Assembly: GCF_003336245.1 (NCBI RefSeq)
Contig: NZ_QPHM01000003.1
Coordinates: forward strand, 1-64,000
Direction of reading: 5' to 3'
Source of the DNA: Haloplanus salinus
GTDB taxonomy: Archaea > Halobacteriota > Halobacteria > Halobacteriales > Haloferacaceae
Length of the DNA stretch: 64,000 bases
Below, one piece after another: positions 16,686 to 26,042 of the stretch. Position numbers and translations under genes: made by a program. Below the pieces are notes generated by a model. That model was not told the DNA's origin and made no database searches. It worked only from the letters and a program-made list of their open reading frames with translations. Positions within the stretch are counted from its first letter, which is position 1. Every line of letters begins with the position of its first letter.

Positions 16686-18347
16686 TTACTGTACCGGATC
16701 GTAGAGCCGGACCGTGACGAGACTGCCTTCGGGGTCGTTCTCCTGAAACTGAATCTCTCCCCCTAACTGAGTGACTGCCCAGCTGACGAACCAGAGTCCG
16801 ATACCCTGCCCGTGTTCGAGTTGTGTCTCGGTTCCGGCAGCGAGTATCTCTCGTTCCCGCTCGGGAATCCCCGGGCCGTCATCCGCAACGGAGAGTTCGA
16901 CCGTCCCGCCCGACACCTCCCGAACACTGAGTTCGACGCGGGGCGCGTCCGCAGTCGTGTGTTCGAGTGAATTTTCGACCAGTTCGAAAAGCACCTGTCG
17001 GAGTACGGCTCGATGGGAGGAGATAGTCACCTCGTCGGGACGGACGAGCGAGATGTCGGCCGACTCGTTCTCGGATCGGAACTGATCGACGACAGTACTG
17101 GCTACCTCAGTCAGATCGACCGACTCCGGTGAATCGGTACTCTCGGTCATGACTGTCTCCGCCTCTCTGACCTTGTTACTCAGTTCGAGAAGGTCGGTCG
17201 CGCGCTCTCGAATGCCGGTCCGTAGCTCCTCGTCGTCGACGTGGTCGGCGTACGCGAGCACGACGTCCAAGTCGTTGCGCACGTTGTGGCGGAGGATACG
17301 ATTGAGAACCGTGAGTCGCTGCTCTCTAGTCTCTCGATCGGTGATGTCTCGGAAGAGCACAGTTCTGGCGACGGGATTACCTTCGTCGTTAGTCGTGGCT
17401 TCCTCGACCGCGGAGACGCTGAGTTGGAACCGTCGACGCCCTTCGGACGTCCGAAGTGCGACCGTTCCCGTCGCACCTGTGGTGAGTTCGGTTCCGTCAA
17501 GTCCGTTAATGACGGACCGAATCGGTTCGCCGATCATCCCCTCCGTGGACCCGTCGAACAACTCCGCAGTCGTCTCATTGATATCCAGGACGTGATCGTC
17601 CCAGTCGAGGACGACGAGCGCCTCCTGCAGGGTTTCGACGACGCGTGTCCGTGCGACGTAGTCGGCTTTCGGGAACCCAGTCAGTACCGGATACCGTCGT
17701 ATTGCAGCGGTCAGGAAAACGCCCGACAGGAGCAGACCGAGCGTCGTGCCGCCGACCAGTGAGGTATTGGCCTCCACAACGGAGAGCAGGCTCGGAGCCA
17801 CGACGCTGGCCGTCAGCACGGTTATCTGTGTGCTCGACACCCGGGGATGACCCCAGCTGAGATCGATCAGTAGATACGTCGCGTACAGAGCATACAGGAA
17901 CAACAGAAAGCCGTACAGAACCGTCCACCCGAGTGCGAGTCCGAGTATCGGTCCGACGACCGTTTTGGAGGCATCACTAGCGAGAGCGACCGCGCCGATC
18001 ATCACCGGTAGCACGATGCCAAACAGTAGCACGATCCGCTTCCGTGTCGCCATGATTCCGCGGCCGGCATAGCTGAGCGCGTAGGCGATCCAAGCGACGG
18101 GGAGAAACAACAGGGCACCGAACTGCACGACGTCGACAAGCGACTCGAGGAAGCGCACGGTCGCCACGCTGACGACCGTGGCCCCAAGCGAGGAGACTGC
18201 CCAGACCGTCAGCGTGATCGAGAGTACGAGAAACGGTTCCGCACTAGGTTGGTCTCTGGACCGGTAAGCCCTCCACGTCGTCCAACACAATAGGGCGGAA
18301 GCCAGGGTCCTGAGTACCAGCGTAGTTAGTGTAGTACCGGAGATCAT
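16686..18347 (-). CDS. membrane-sensor histidine kinase with PAS domain
   Basis: This 553-residue sensor kinase has seven hydrophobic segments in residues 5-220 (7TM sensor type), one PAS domain (about 230-340; QEALVVLDWDDHVLDINETT to TVLFRDITDRE), and a dimerisation helix with the phosphoacceptor His (RILRHNVRNDLDVVLAYAD). The HATPase domain has N box ELVENSLEH, G1 DDGPGIP and G2 GQGIGLWF, so all catalytic boxes are present. It is probably an active membrane receptor that signals to a response regulator encoded elsewhere. It is divergent from the broken kinase at 18817. Confidence 0.93.
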   Translation of the reverse strand: MISGTTLTTLVLRTLASALLCWTTWRAYRSRDQPSAEPFLVLSITLTVWAVSSLGATVVSVATVRFLESLVDVVQFGALLFLPVAWIAYALSYAGRGIMATRKRIVLLFGIVLPVMIGAVALASDASKTVVGPILGLALGWTVLYGFLLFLYALYATYLLIDLSWGHPRVSSTQITVLTASVVAPSLLSVVEANTSLVGGTTLGLLLSGVFLTAAIRRYPVLTGFPKADYVARTRVVETLQEALVVLDWDDHVLDINETTAELFDGSTEGMIGEPIRSVINGLDGTELTTGATGTVALRTSEGRRRFQLSVSAVEEATTNDEGNPVARTVLFRDITDRETREQRLTVLNRILRHNVRNDLDVVLAYADHVDDEELRTGIRERATDLLELSNKVREAETVMTESTDSPESVDLTEVASTVVDQFRSENESADISLVRPDEVTISSHRAVLRQVLFELVENSLEHTTADAPRVELSVREVSGGTVELSVADDGPGIPEREREILAAGTETQLEHGQGIGLWFVSWAVTQLGGEIQFQENDPEGSLVTVRLYDPVQ

Positions 18348-18816
18348 CGTTCCATATCTCGGACAGCGATGTGGAGATTATGCCGCCTGAATACAACAGT
18401 GACTGCTCGATTCGGTCTCGAAATCGGAAGGCTGATAGACGGAGTGGAGCACGATTAGCGACGAACGCGTTGGGCGATTGTGGACATAGATCACCCGTTG
18501 GGGGATTGGGCGGGCGTAGAGACGGTGGATCCGGAAATTGATAGATGGAGTCCCCGTGTTTCACTGTCGGAAACTACGCCCTGAACCGGTTCGTATCGCT
18601 TCGAAGTGTGTCGAGCAGATGCGACGCCATCACAGGAGGTACCCGTCCAACGGCGTGGTGAACGCCCGGATGGACCGAACTTGGTGGCGCCTTGGATGAC
18701 TCGCTGAGGGTGTCGATATCGGCCCGGACGAAGCCGTGGACGCTACCTGCGTCCCGGGAGCGCGAATCAGTGATCGGGCCTAGTTCTTATTGGTGTCCTC
18801 ACAAAAATGCCACTGA
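18348..18816. other. divergent intergenic region between two kinase genes
   Basis: No gene is supported in these 470 bases. Several short frames exist on both strands but are Arg/Pro-rich and lack family features. It presumably contains the promoters of both kinase genes; CTAGTTCTTATTGGTG at about 18780 lies close to the plus-strand start. Confidence 0.4.
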
Positions 18817-20481
18817 ATGGACAGTACGGGACTTCTACCGGAGAAAATCCGCTCACGATACGCGGTGAAGCTCTTTGCTGTCTCGTTGCTCATTACCGCC
18901 GTTATCGTCGCTGGCGGGACGGCAATCGCCAGTCAGGTGTCCGATCGAGTCACGAACGAACAGTTGGACTCGGTCGAAGCCAACGCGGAACTCGAGGCGG
19001 AGAGTCTCGCCAGATGGTTCGAGGGTGAACGGGAGTCGATTCGGCTACTGTCCTCACATCGGGGTATCGACCCGTCGAATCGGATATGAACCGAGCGAAT
19101 CCTGAACAGGGAACTCGATCGAACGTCGGACGAACTCGTGGGTCTTCACGTCGTCGAGCGGTCGACCGAACAGCCGTCGAACGGCACGACGGAACGGATC
19201 GTTGCGAGCAGTGACGGCCTAGCCGGCGAGCCACTGGCTGCGACCGAGATCGACTGGGGACAGACTGCCACCGGCGAGGAAGTCGCGTTCCAGTTCGACA
19301 ACACGACGGAGACGCTCGTCTCGTGGGTGTATTTGGACGCCGGCAATATGTCCGTCGCGATCGCCTCACCGACGCCCGATGGCGACCACGTGTTGATCGG
19401 CGGGTACCATCCCAGCACTCGAGTGGCGGCGGCCGACGCGACTAACGACACGAGCACCGTCGTTCTGGGCGGCGTGAGTGGGTACGTCATGTTCGAGGAG
19501 AACAGCCCGAACGAGTTTCGCCCGTACAAGGGTGAATCAACCGTGACTGAGGTCGAGTCCCGGATCGAAGACCGACCGAATCAGTTCGTGCCGATCAGCG
19601 GTGCTCCACTGGACGACACGGAAGTGAGAGGCTACCACAGCGTCCCGAGCGACGGTGTCAACTGGGTCGTCGCCGAGGAAGTTCCCAGGTCGACGGCGCT
19701 GGCCGTGACCAATCAGGTTCAGACTGATCTGGTTGGATTGATCGGCCTCACGGTCGTCGGGTTCGTACTGATCAGCAGCATGATCCATCTCGGTCCAATC
19801 ACCTCGATCAGACGGCTGTCACGGCAGGCGGAAGCAGTCGCTGAAGGGGACCTGACGGCCGAGATTCCGGATGGAAACCGGATCGGCGAAGTCGGACAGC
19901 TCAGAGCCAGCCTTCATAGAGCGAAGGCATATATCGAAACGATCACCCAGCAGGCCGAAAAGATCGCCCGCCGAGAGTTCGACGACGCGGCGCTGGACGA
20001 GGAGATTCCGGGGCCCGTCGGGGAGGCGATGGCCGATATGCGCGACGATCTAGAGCAGTGCATCGAGGAACGAAAACAACGCGAACAACGGCTCGAGGTG
20101 TTCAACCGGCTGCTCAGACACAACCTCAGGAACCGGCTCGACGTGATCAGAAGCCACACGGAGCAGTTGGCCGACCAAACGGATGGCGACGATGCTGAGG
20201 CCGTTCTAGCAGCAACGGACCGGCTGGCGTCGATCGGCACTCGTGCCCGACGGACCGACCGTCTGATGGCTCGTAACCCCGATCCGACAGTGGTTGATCT
20301 CACATCGATGGTTCCTAGTCTGCTCTCGCAGACCACATCCGACGACATCACGGTCGACACGGAGTTCCCGGCGGCGACCACGCTCCGGACCGACGCCGAG
20401 ATACTGCGGACGACACTGACCAGCCCGCTGGAAAACGCAGTCGAATACGCGGAGTCGAGTCTGACATCCTCCCACGGCTAA
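18817..20481 (+). pseudogene. broken sensor histidine kinase (internal stop, 3-prime end lost to an IS)
   Basis: The N-terminus (MDSTGLLPEKIRSRYAVKLF then a membrane helix) is followed by an extracellular domain that hits an in-frame TGA at 19087-19089. The same frame then runs on from about 19138 through a second membrane helix (about 19730-19790), a HAMP domain (ITSIRRLSRQAEAVAEGDLT), and the dimerisation helix with His (FNRLLRHNLRNRLDVIRSH). The HATPase then begins (SPLENAVEYAESS). The frame ends where an IS200/IS605-type element begins, so the G1 and G2 boxes are missing, and they do not resume beyond the element. The kinase cannot be functional. Confidence 0.88.
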
Positions 20482-21638
20482 AGCCGTGGGGTTCCCCCAC
20501 TGGAGGTTGAACCCACGGATACGGAGAGGTTCGCAGGTTCGTCGTCGCGTGGGACGATGGCCTGCGTTTCGGGCCGTGCCAGTACGGCCCCCGCCTCGGA
20601 CAGCGGTTTCGAGAACTTGCCCAAGGCTCGTTTGCCGATGTTCAGCGCACCGTTCTTGTTCTTGTCGGCGTTGTCGTCCAACCCGCACTCGGGACACTCG
20701 AACCGTCCCTGCGTCTCACGTACGCCCTCACAGGCACGCCGATTACAGGTCTTCGACGTGTCGTATTCTTCGACCAAATGCACCTCAATGCCCGCGTCGT
20801 GGGCCTTGTACTCGATGTAGTTGAGCAGGCGGGCGAACGGCATCTTGTGGGTCTTGTCGTTGACATACCGCCCTTTGTCGTTGTCTTTGCGAATCCCGCC
20901 GAGGTCGCCCACAACGATGACTGCGTTCCGTTCCTCGGCATCTTCCACGATTTGCCGAGCAATTTTGTGGAGGCGGTCGTCGACCGCCCGCGACTCAGCG
21001 TCACCGATACGCTCGACCACCTGCTGTCCTCGTCGGGGTTTCGCCTTCCCGATGGACTTGCGGAGTTGCTTGTAGTGTTCGCGGATACGGCGGACTTCCT
21101 CGCCGTAGAAAGTAGTCTTGCGGTCGGAGAGGAACGCACAGGTAGCGACCCACCGTGCGCCCATGTCGATGGCCAGCACGTCGTCGTACTCGTCGGCCAC
21201 GGTCACAGACCGTTTGACGACGAGATGGACGTACCAGTCACCGTCACGGCGCACCAGTTCGCTGTCCCGAACGTTGCCCTCACGGACGAGTTGTTCGTCC
21301 TTCTGTGGGACGTAGGCGGGGCACCAGATGGAGTTGCCCCGTCCCCGCTCGGGGTCGTAGACGGGGACTTTGACCCACCACGACGAGAGAACGGTGTCTT
21401 CGTCGTGGACCACGTCGAACACGTCGTTGCGGAGGACGACAGGCTGTTCGGTGTCGGGGTTCGGGTCTTTCTGTCGTTGCACCTTCGACGCCTGCTGGTT
21501 GGTCGCGGAGTAGAGGTCGGCGTCTCCACCGTGAACAGCCGTCTGGAACGCCTCGTACTCACGGGCGAGCAGGTCGGCTTTCCTGTTGGTCAGCGAGTGG
21601 AGTTTGATCCGCACCGTGGTTGAGACGTTCCGTTGCAT
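20478..21638 (-). CDS. tnpB: TnpB RNA-guided nuclease of IS200/IS605 element
   Basis: The protein has 386 residues from ATG 21638 (MQRNVSTTVRIKLHSLTNRK). An earlier in-frame ATG at 21701 would overlap tnpA and is rejected. RuvC-I Asp lies in VLAIDMGARWV. The segment aligned with RuvC-II reads VVGDLGGIRK rather than the usual VEDL. A Cys4 zinc ribbon (CNRRACEG ... CPECG) precedes the RuvC-III Asp in NADKNKNGALNIGK. TnpB proteins are RNA-guided DNA nucleases that aid retention of the element. The C-terminal codons overlap the right-end hairpin, the region that normally encodes the guide-RNA scaffold. The gene starts 1 base after the tnpA stop. Confidence 0.9.
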   Translation of the reverse strand: MQRNVSTTVRIKLHSLTNRKADLLAREYEAFQTAVHGGDADLYSATNQQASKVQRQKDPNPDTEQPVVLRNDVFDVVHDEDTVLSSWWVKVPVYDPERGRGNSIWCPAYVPQKDEQLVREGNVRDSELVRRDGDWYVHLVVKRSVTVADEYDDVLAIDMGARWVATCAFLSDRKTTFYGEEVRRIREHYKQLRKSIGKAKPRRGQQVVERIGDAESRAVDDRLHKIARQIVEDAEERNAVIVVGDLGGIRKDNDKGRYVNDKTHKMPFARLLNYIEYKAHDAGIEVHLVEEYDTSKTCNRRACEGVRETQGRFECPECGLDDNADKNKNGALNIGKRALGKFSKPLSEAGAVLARPETQAIVPRDDEPANLSVSVGSTSSGGTPRL

Positions 21639-21639
21639 A

Positions 21640-22080
21640 CTACTCACCTGCTCGGGCGTCGATGTACTCCTCGATGACTTCGCTGGATACGTCGCCCGCA
21701 CTTGAGACGAAGTACGAGCGCGTCCACAGCGACGGCAAGCCGAAGTCGAACTCGTCGCGGAGGTGGCGCGAGGAGTAGCCCTTGACCTGTTGCAGTATCT
21801 TGTTCGGGGCGAGCGTCGGGTCGCCCGTGATGAACAAGTGTACGTGGTCGGGGCGAATCGCCAACTCCAGTACCTCTACCCCAAGTTCGTCGGCTTTCTC
21901 CTGGATGAGTTCTTCGAGACGGTCGCGTACCTCGCCCTCAAGCACCGATTTGCGGTACTGAGCGGGATCGAAGATCCCGCGAGGTACGCAAAGCTACGCT
22001 TTGCTTGACTTCGGACACCAGATGAAGTGATACTGGAGTTTGTGGACGCTGGTACGCTCCCTGTCGAACCCACGAGGCAT
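21640..22080 (-). pseudogene. tnpA: tnpA (HUH/Y1 transposase) interrupted by a 51-bp double-hairpin insert
   Basis: From ATG 22080 the N-terminus reads MPRGFDRERTSVHKLQYHFI then WCPK. After that comes a 51-base insertion (21958-22008) with an in-frame TAG, and the frame resumes YRKSVLEGEVRDRL without a shift. Removing the insert leaves 129 residues, the normal size of IS200-type TnpA. The HUH motif (DHVHLF) and the catalytic Tyr helix (EEYIDARAGE) are intact. As it stands, only the part from ATG 21945 could be translated, which lacks the first strand, so the protein is probably inactive unless the insert is bypassed. Confidence 0.85.
21958..22008. repeat. 51-bp insert of two tandem 3-base-loop hairpins in tnpA
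   Basis: On the plus strand, hairpin 1 is GCGGGATC-GAA-GATCCCGC (21962-21980) and hairpin 2 is GCAAAGC-TAC-GCTTTGC (21988-22004), separated by 7 bases. The stems are perfect. The insert falls exactly between the codons for Lys and Tyr of a conserved CPKYRKSVL motif and is a multiple of three in length. It shares its architecture with the inserts at 53487 and 54318. Confidence 0.8.
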
Positions 22081-22271
22081 CACCAGTATATAGATACCGT
22101 TCATCTAAAGATGTTACAAAAACATCTAACCCCAGCCGTGCCTACGAGCGTGGAGAGGTTCCCAGTTGTCGGCTTCATCCCATCCCTGAAGGGGTGGGCT
22201 TTCGCCTCGCTACCGCTGTAAAACACGCCATCCGACTACGACCACCTGATCGTTGTTCAATCGAATACCGA

Positions 22272-22625
22272 TCAGGAGGTAGCCGACCATGTCTCCTCTT
22301 GCTGATCGTCGATGGCCTCAAGCAGAGCGAGAACGTTTTGAAACTCGCGGCCCCGATGCACGGTTCCCTGGCTGGTGTCGTACTCGATCACGTTCGCATC
22401 CTGCAACTTCGGCAGGTGAACGTGATGAAGCTCGATACCTCGATGTTCTACGGAACCGTTGCCGTCGGGGTGCCGTGAATCCGTCCCCCGCAGGTGCTGC
22501 GTGAGTTGGTCGACAGTCGCTCCGTCGGGTGTGTCAGCCACCCGGCGGAGAATCCGTCGTCGCTGCTGTTTGGTCAGCAGCTCTAGTGCTGTCTCGGTCG
22601 ACATCCGCTGTTCTGAGTTGCTCAT
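22272..22625 (-). CDS. DUF7344-type winged-helix regulator
   Basis: About 117 residues from ATG 22625 (MSNSEQRMSTETALELLTKQ). It contains QQRRRILRRVADTPDGATVD and the IELHHVHLPKLQDANVIEYD recognition/wing segment typical of the DUF7344 family. A further ATG at 22655 adds ten residues; either could be used. It is the fourth DUF7344-like gene in the first 23 kb. Its target is unknown. Confidence 0.87.
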   Translation of the reverse strand: MSNSEQRMSTETALELLTKQQRRRILRRVADTPDGATVDQLTQHLRGTDSRHPDGNGSVEHRGIELHHVHLPKLQDANVIEYDTSQGTVHRGREFQNVLALLEAIDDQQEETWSATS

Positions 22626-22767
22626 GAGTAGTCCCACCATGTCCAGTCGGGACATCGGCTCGCAAGGACATGGACTAGATACTTCACGGACCTAGCCGAT
22701 ACCCGTGTCGTTACTTCGGATCCTCAAAGTACACAGAGGATTCGAGATGTAACTTGGTCATTTTTGA

Positions 22768-22842
22768 GAACAGATGATCTCAACAGCGTATGCATTGAGA
22801 CTGCCAGTCTCAACTTCTGTCACCACGAGGAAGTTGAGACTA
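22768..22842. repeat. inverted repeat and copy A of a sequence flanking the nrd region
   Basis: GTCTCAACTTC (22807-22817) pairs perfectly with GAAGTTGAGAC (22830-22840). The block TGCATTGAG..CCAGTCTCAACT.CTGT.ACCACG recurs at 27870-27905 in the same orientation. The two copies bracket the interval that holds the PIN stub, the decayed tnpB and the nrd operon. Confidence 0.5.
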
Positions 22843-22872
22843 CACCCGCTGCGGAGGAGGCGGCATGCGTAG

Positions 22873-23146
22873 TCACCGATACCCCGAAGTTGACTGGTGT
22901 GGAACGTAGTACCCGATTTCATCGATCCACGTCGACAGCCACTCGTCAGCGATCGATTCGTCGGTCTGTCCGGCATCGATAGCAGCCGAGAGCACACCGA
23001 CTGATCCGACCACGGGCACGCCCTGTTCTTCCGCAAATGATCCGGCATCTCCGTCATCCGTCAGCAGACGACCGTCCTCTGCGTCCGCCGAGGCGAACGC
23101 TCGGGCCTCGCCGGGGTCGAGATGGTCGCTGACGACCGTCTCTCTA
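22873..23146 (-). pseudogene. C-terminal stub of a PIN-domain toxin-like nuclease
   Basis: The last about 88 codons read VVSDHLDPGEARAFASADAE, then DGRLLTDDGDAGSFAEEQGV and end in DEWLSTWIDEIGYYV. This is the second half of a PIN domain, including the acidic A-(E)-D-G-RLLTDD segment. The N-terminal half with the first catalytic Asp and the usual antitoxin gene are missing. Upstream the sequence switches to the decayed tnpB that begins at about 23148, so the insertion or an associated deletion removed the start. No product is expected. Confidence 0.7.
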
Positions 23147-23147
23147 T

Positions 23148-24345
23148 TTGAAATGGTGTCCGAAACCGACCCGACTGAAATACTACATCGACGTTCATCG
23201 CCAAGCGTACAACTACACCCGGTACGAATACGGGAACGTAGATGCTGACAACATCGGGTCGGCGTACAAACACCACTACCGACTCCCTGATTGGAAAGAC
23301 GAGTTCTCCGTGTTCTCCGAAGTGGACTCGAAGGCTCTACAACCAACCGTCACACGGTTCTACCGGAACCTCAACGGACTTTCCGAGCAGAAACAGAACG
23401 GTCGAAAGGTCGGGAAACTCAAATCGAAGTCTCCGACTGAGTACCACAGCATAACGTATTCGCGGTCTGGCTTCGAACTCAAAGACACGAGTGGCCGACA
23501 CGCGACGCTAGAACTCTCCAAAGTCGGAGATATTCGTATTCGCTACCACCCTGAAATCCCTGACCAAGCAGAGGTCAAAGAAGTCATCATCAAGAAGGAG
23601 ACGACCGGAGGGTGGTTCGTCGCGTTCGGGCTCGAAACTGGAGATGCTGACTTGCCTGAGAACCCCGACGTGGACTCGCTCAACACGAGTAACAGCGTGG
23701 GAATCGACCTCGGCATCCTCAACTACAGCCACACCAGCGACGGCAAGACCGTGGACTGGCTCGACTCAGAAGACGACTACGAGCGACTCCGACGCGAACA
23801 GCGTAAGTTGTCTCGAAAGGGGAAAGGCTCGAACAGCTACGAGCAACAGCGAGTCGAAGTAGCGAAGGTGAAGCGTCATGTTCCTCGGAAGGTACTTGAT
23901 TATCAGCACAAACTCAGGACGTGGCTCGTCAAGGAGTATGACGCCGTGTTCGTGGAAAGCCTGAACGTCCAGAGTGTGCTTCAGGACGGCGGGAACGCTC
24001 GGAACAAGCAGGATGTTGCGTGGCGACAGTTCATCACCTTGCTTGAATACAGGGGAGATTTGCACGGAACGCACGTCGTTCAGGTTGATGCTCAGGGCAC
24101 GACGAAAGAATGTGCGTCGTGCGGTGTAGAGACAGCGAAACCTATCCGGGTTCGTGAGCATTCGTGTCCGGCGTGTTGGTTTGAAACGGATAGATGCAAA
24201 CGCTTCATTGAACGTGTTGCAGAGAGGCTCTGCTGCATTAGGGCTGGGATGGCCCGAATCAACGCCCGTGGAGACGGCGTCTCTCGAACCACTCGACCCC
24301 GAGGCGATTCACACGGGCCACCCCCTCATACCGACCGATGGGAGA
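23148..24345 (+). pseudogene. tnpB: decayed IS1341-type tnpB
   Basis: The frame begins abruptly (LKYYIDVHRQAYNYTRYEYG), lacking the first about 25 residues of TnpB. It shows RuvC-I (VGIDLGILNYSH), a RuvC-II segment altered to VFVESLNVQ (usually VEDL), and the zinc ribbon (CASCGVETAKP ... CPAC). At about 24196 two bases are missing inside FETDR-DANASLN, so the RuvC-III Asp is out of frame. The shifted frame continues LNVLQRGSAALGLGWPESTP up to the 3-prime end of nrdA. No tnpA or clear ends are present. Confidence 0.85.
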
Positions 24346-26040
24346 TCAGCTCTCACAAGCCTTGCATTCGAGAATGTCCCGGCTGAATTTCTGCGCAGCG
24401 TTCACGCTGTTCTGGTAGTAGAGACTCTTCACCCCCTTCTCCCAGGCCGAGATGTAGAGCTGGTTGATCTCCTTGACGCTCACCTCACTCGGATCGATCG
24501 AGATGTTCAGGCTCTGTGCTTGGTCGATATACTGCTGTCGCTGCGCTGCTTGGTTGATGATCGCCATCTGTGGGATTTCGGCGAAGGTCTTGAAGACCTC
24601 CTTCTCCTCGTCCGTCAGGCAGTCGAGATGCTGCACGCTCCCGTCTCGCTGTGCGATGCTGTCCCAGACCTCGCGTTCGTCTCTGCCTCGCTCCTTCAGG
24701 ATCGCCTCGAGGAACCGATTTTTCTGCGTCGACTTCAGTTTCGCGCCGTCGCGGACGAAGTAGTTCGACTTCAGCGGTTCGATGCTCGGACTGACCTGGC
24801 CCAGGATGACACTGCTGGACTTCGTCGGGGCCACGCTCATCGTCGTCGTGTTCCGGCGACCGTAGCCCTCGAGCACCTCCGGTTCGCCGAACTCGTCGGC
24901 AAGCCGGCGACTCTCCTCGTAGCTCCGCTCCCTGATTGTGCGGAATATCTCCTCGTTTTTCTCCATCGCCTCCATGCTGTCGAACGGAATCATCTCGCTC
25001 TGGAGGTAGCTGTGCCAGCCGAGGACGCCAATCCCGACCGCTCTGTGCCGTTTCGCGAACCGCACCGGGCGCTCCATGAACTGCGTCCCCTCCGCCTCTT
25101 GGATGAACTCCTCCATAACGGCATCGAGGAACCGCGTCAGCGTCTCCACTGCGTCGGTGTCTCTCCACTCGTCGTAGTGGAGCGCGTTCATCGACGAGAG
25201 ACAACAGACGAAACTCTCGTCGGGCGTGGCCGGCAGTGCAATCTCGGTACACAGGTTCGAGGCGTTGATTTCGTAGCCCTTGTCCTTGTAGACCTGTGGC
25301 TTCCCCTCGTTCATGTTGTCCCGGAAGATGATGTACGGGACACCGATGTTGATCCGTGTCTCGATGATCTCCGCCCACGTCTCTCGCTTCTCTTCGTCGC
25401 CGTCGACCATCGCCTGGAACCAGTCGTCACCGATGATGACGCCGTAGTAGATGTCCTGGACGGGGTCTCCCTCGGTCTTGATGTTGAGCCACTCCTCCAA
25501 GTCGTCGTGCTCAACGTCAATGTACCCCGCGAACTGGCCTCGCCGCGTCTCCCCCTGGCTGACGACGTTGATGATCGTGTCGAACAGCTCGGTGAAGCTG
25601 TAACTCCCGTTGCTCTTGCCGTTGTTCGTGATCGGGCTGCCTCGGGGCCGGATCTCGCCGAAGTACCCGCTGGTGCCGCCGCCCAGCTTGGTCATCTCGC
25701 CCACTTCGGCCTGCGTGTAGAGGATGCTCTCCATGTTGTCCTCGATGTAGCTCCCGAAGCAGCTGATCGGGAGGCCTCGGTCAAGACCGAAGTTCGACCA
25801 CACGGGACTCGCGAGGCTGTAGAACCCCCGACTCATATAGTCGTAGAACTTGTCCGCGAAGCCGTCGTCGTCTAAGATCTCTTCGGCCCGCTCCCCGATC
25901 TCCCTGACGCGCTCCTCGGCCGTGACGCCCTCCAGCAGGTACCCCTCGTCGAGGAACGCCCTGCTATCCTCGTTCAGCCAGTAGAACGGTTCCTCGTGCT
26001 GCCGTTTCACATCGTCGAGTGCTGGATCTGCTTGTGCCAT
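24346..26040 (-). CDS. nrdA: class I ribonucleoside-diphosphate reductase, large subunit (short form)
   Basis: The 564-residue catalytic subunit reduces ribonucleoside diphosphates to deoxy forms together with NrdB. Key residues are visible: the first redox Cys in LPISCFGSYI, the thiyl-radical Cys in NASNLCTEIALP, the second redox Cys region in ESFVCCLSSMN, the radical-transfer Tyr pair in KSLYYQNS, and a C-terminal CKACES pair that accepts reducing equivalents. The N-terminal ATP cone of longer NrdA proteins is absent (the protein starts close to the catalytic domain), so allosteric activity control by dATP is not expected here. It starts 2 bases after nrdB. Confidence 0.95.
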   Translation of the reverse strand: MAQADPALDDVKRQHEEPFYWLNEDSRAFLDEGYLLEGVTAEERVREIGERAEEILDDDGFADKFYDYMSRGFYSLASPVWSNFGLDRGLPISCFGSYIEDNMESILYTQAEVGEMTKLGGGTSGYFGEIRPRGSPITNNGKSNGSYSFTELFDTIINVVSQGETRRGQFAGYIDVEHDDLEEWLNIKTEGDPVQDIYYGVIIGDDWFQAMVDGDEEKRETWAEIIETRINIGVPYIIFRDNMNEGKPQVYKDKGYEINASNLCTEIALPATPDESFVCCLSSMNALHYDEWRDTDAVETLTRFLDAVMEEFIQEAEGTQFMERPVRFAKRHRAVGIGVLGWHSYLQSEMIPFDSMEAMEKNEEIFRTIRERSYEESRRLADEFGEPEVLEGYGRRNTTTMSVAPTKSSSVILGQVSPSIEPLKSNYFVRDGAKLKSTQKNRFLEAILKERGRDEREVWDSIAQRDGSVQHLDCLTDEEKEVFKTFAEIPQMAIINQAAQRQQYIDQAQSLNISIDPSEVSVKEINQLYISAWEKGVKSLYYQNSVNAAQKFSRDILECKACES

Positions 26041-26042
26041 CG

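Larger units (their letters stand above)
20463..22205 (-). mobile_element. IS200/IS605-family element (tnpA remnant plus tnpB)
   Basis: The element lies between a right-end hairpin CCCACGGC..GCCGTGGG (20471-20490) and a left-end hairpin CCCATCCC..GGGGTGGG (22179-22198), with no terminal inverted repeats, as expected for this family. The transposase genes run on the minus strand: tnpA first, tnpB next. It sits at the 3-prime end of the broken kinase gene. The kinase part that should follow is absent, so a deletion accompanied or followed the insertion. Confidence 0.85.

Noticed and set aside
20794-21623. 281-residue plus-strand frame opposite tnpB
   Set aside because: Antisense shadow of tnpB caused by high GC; the minus strand carries all TnpB motifs.
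24154-25875. 573-residue plus-strand protein opposite nrdA
   Set aside because: The part over nrdA is a shadow; only its first about 50 codons are real as the frameshifted end of tnpB.
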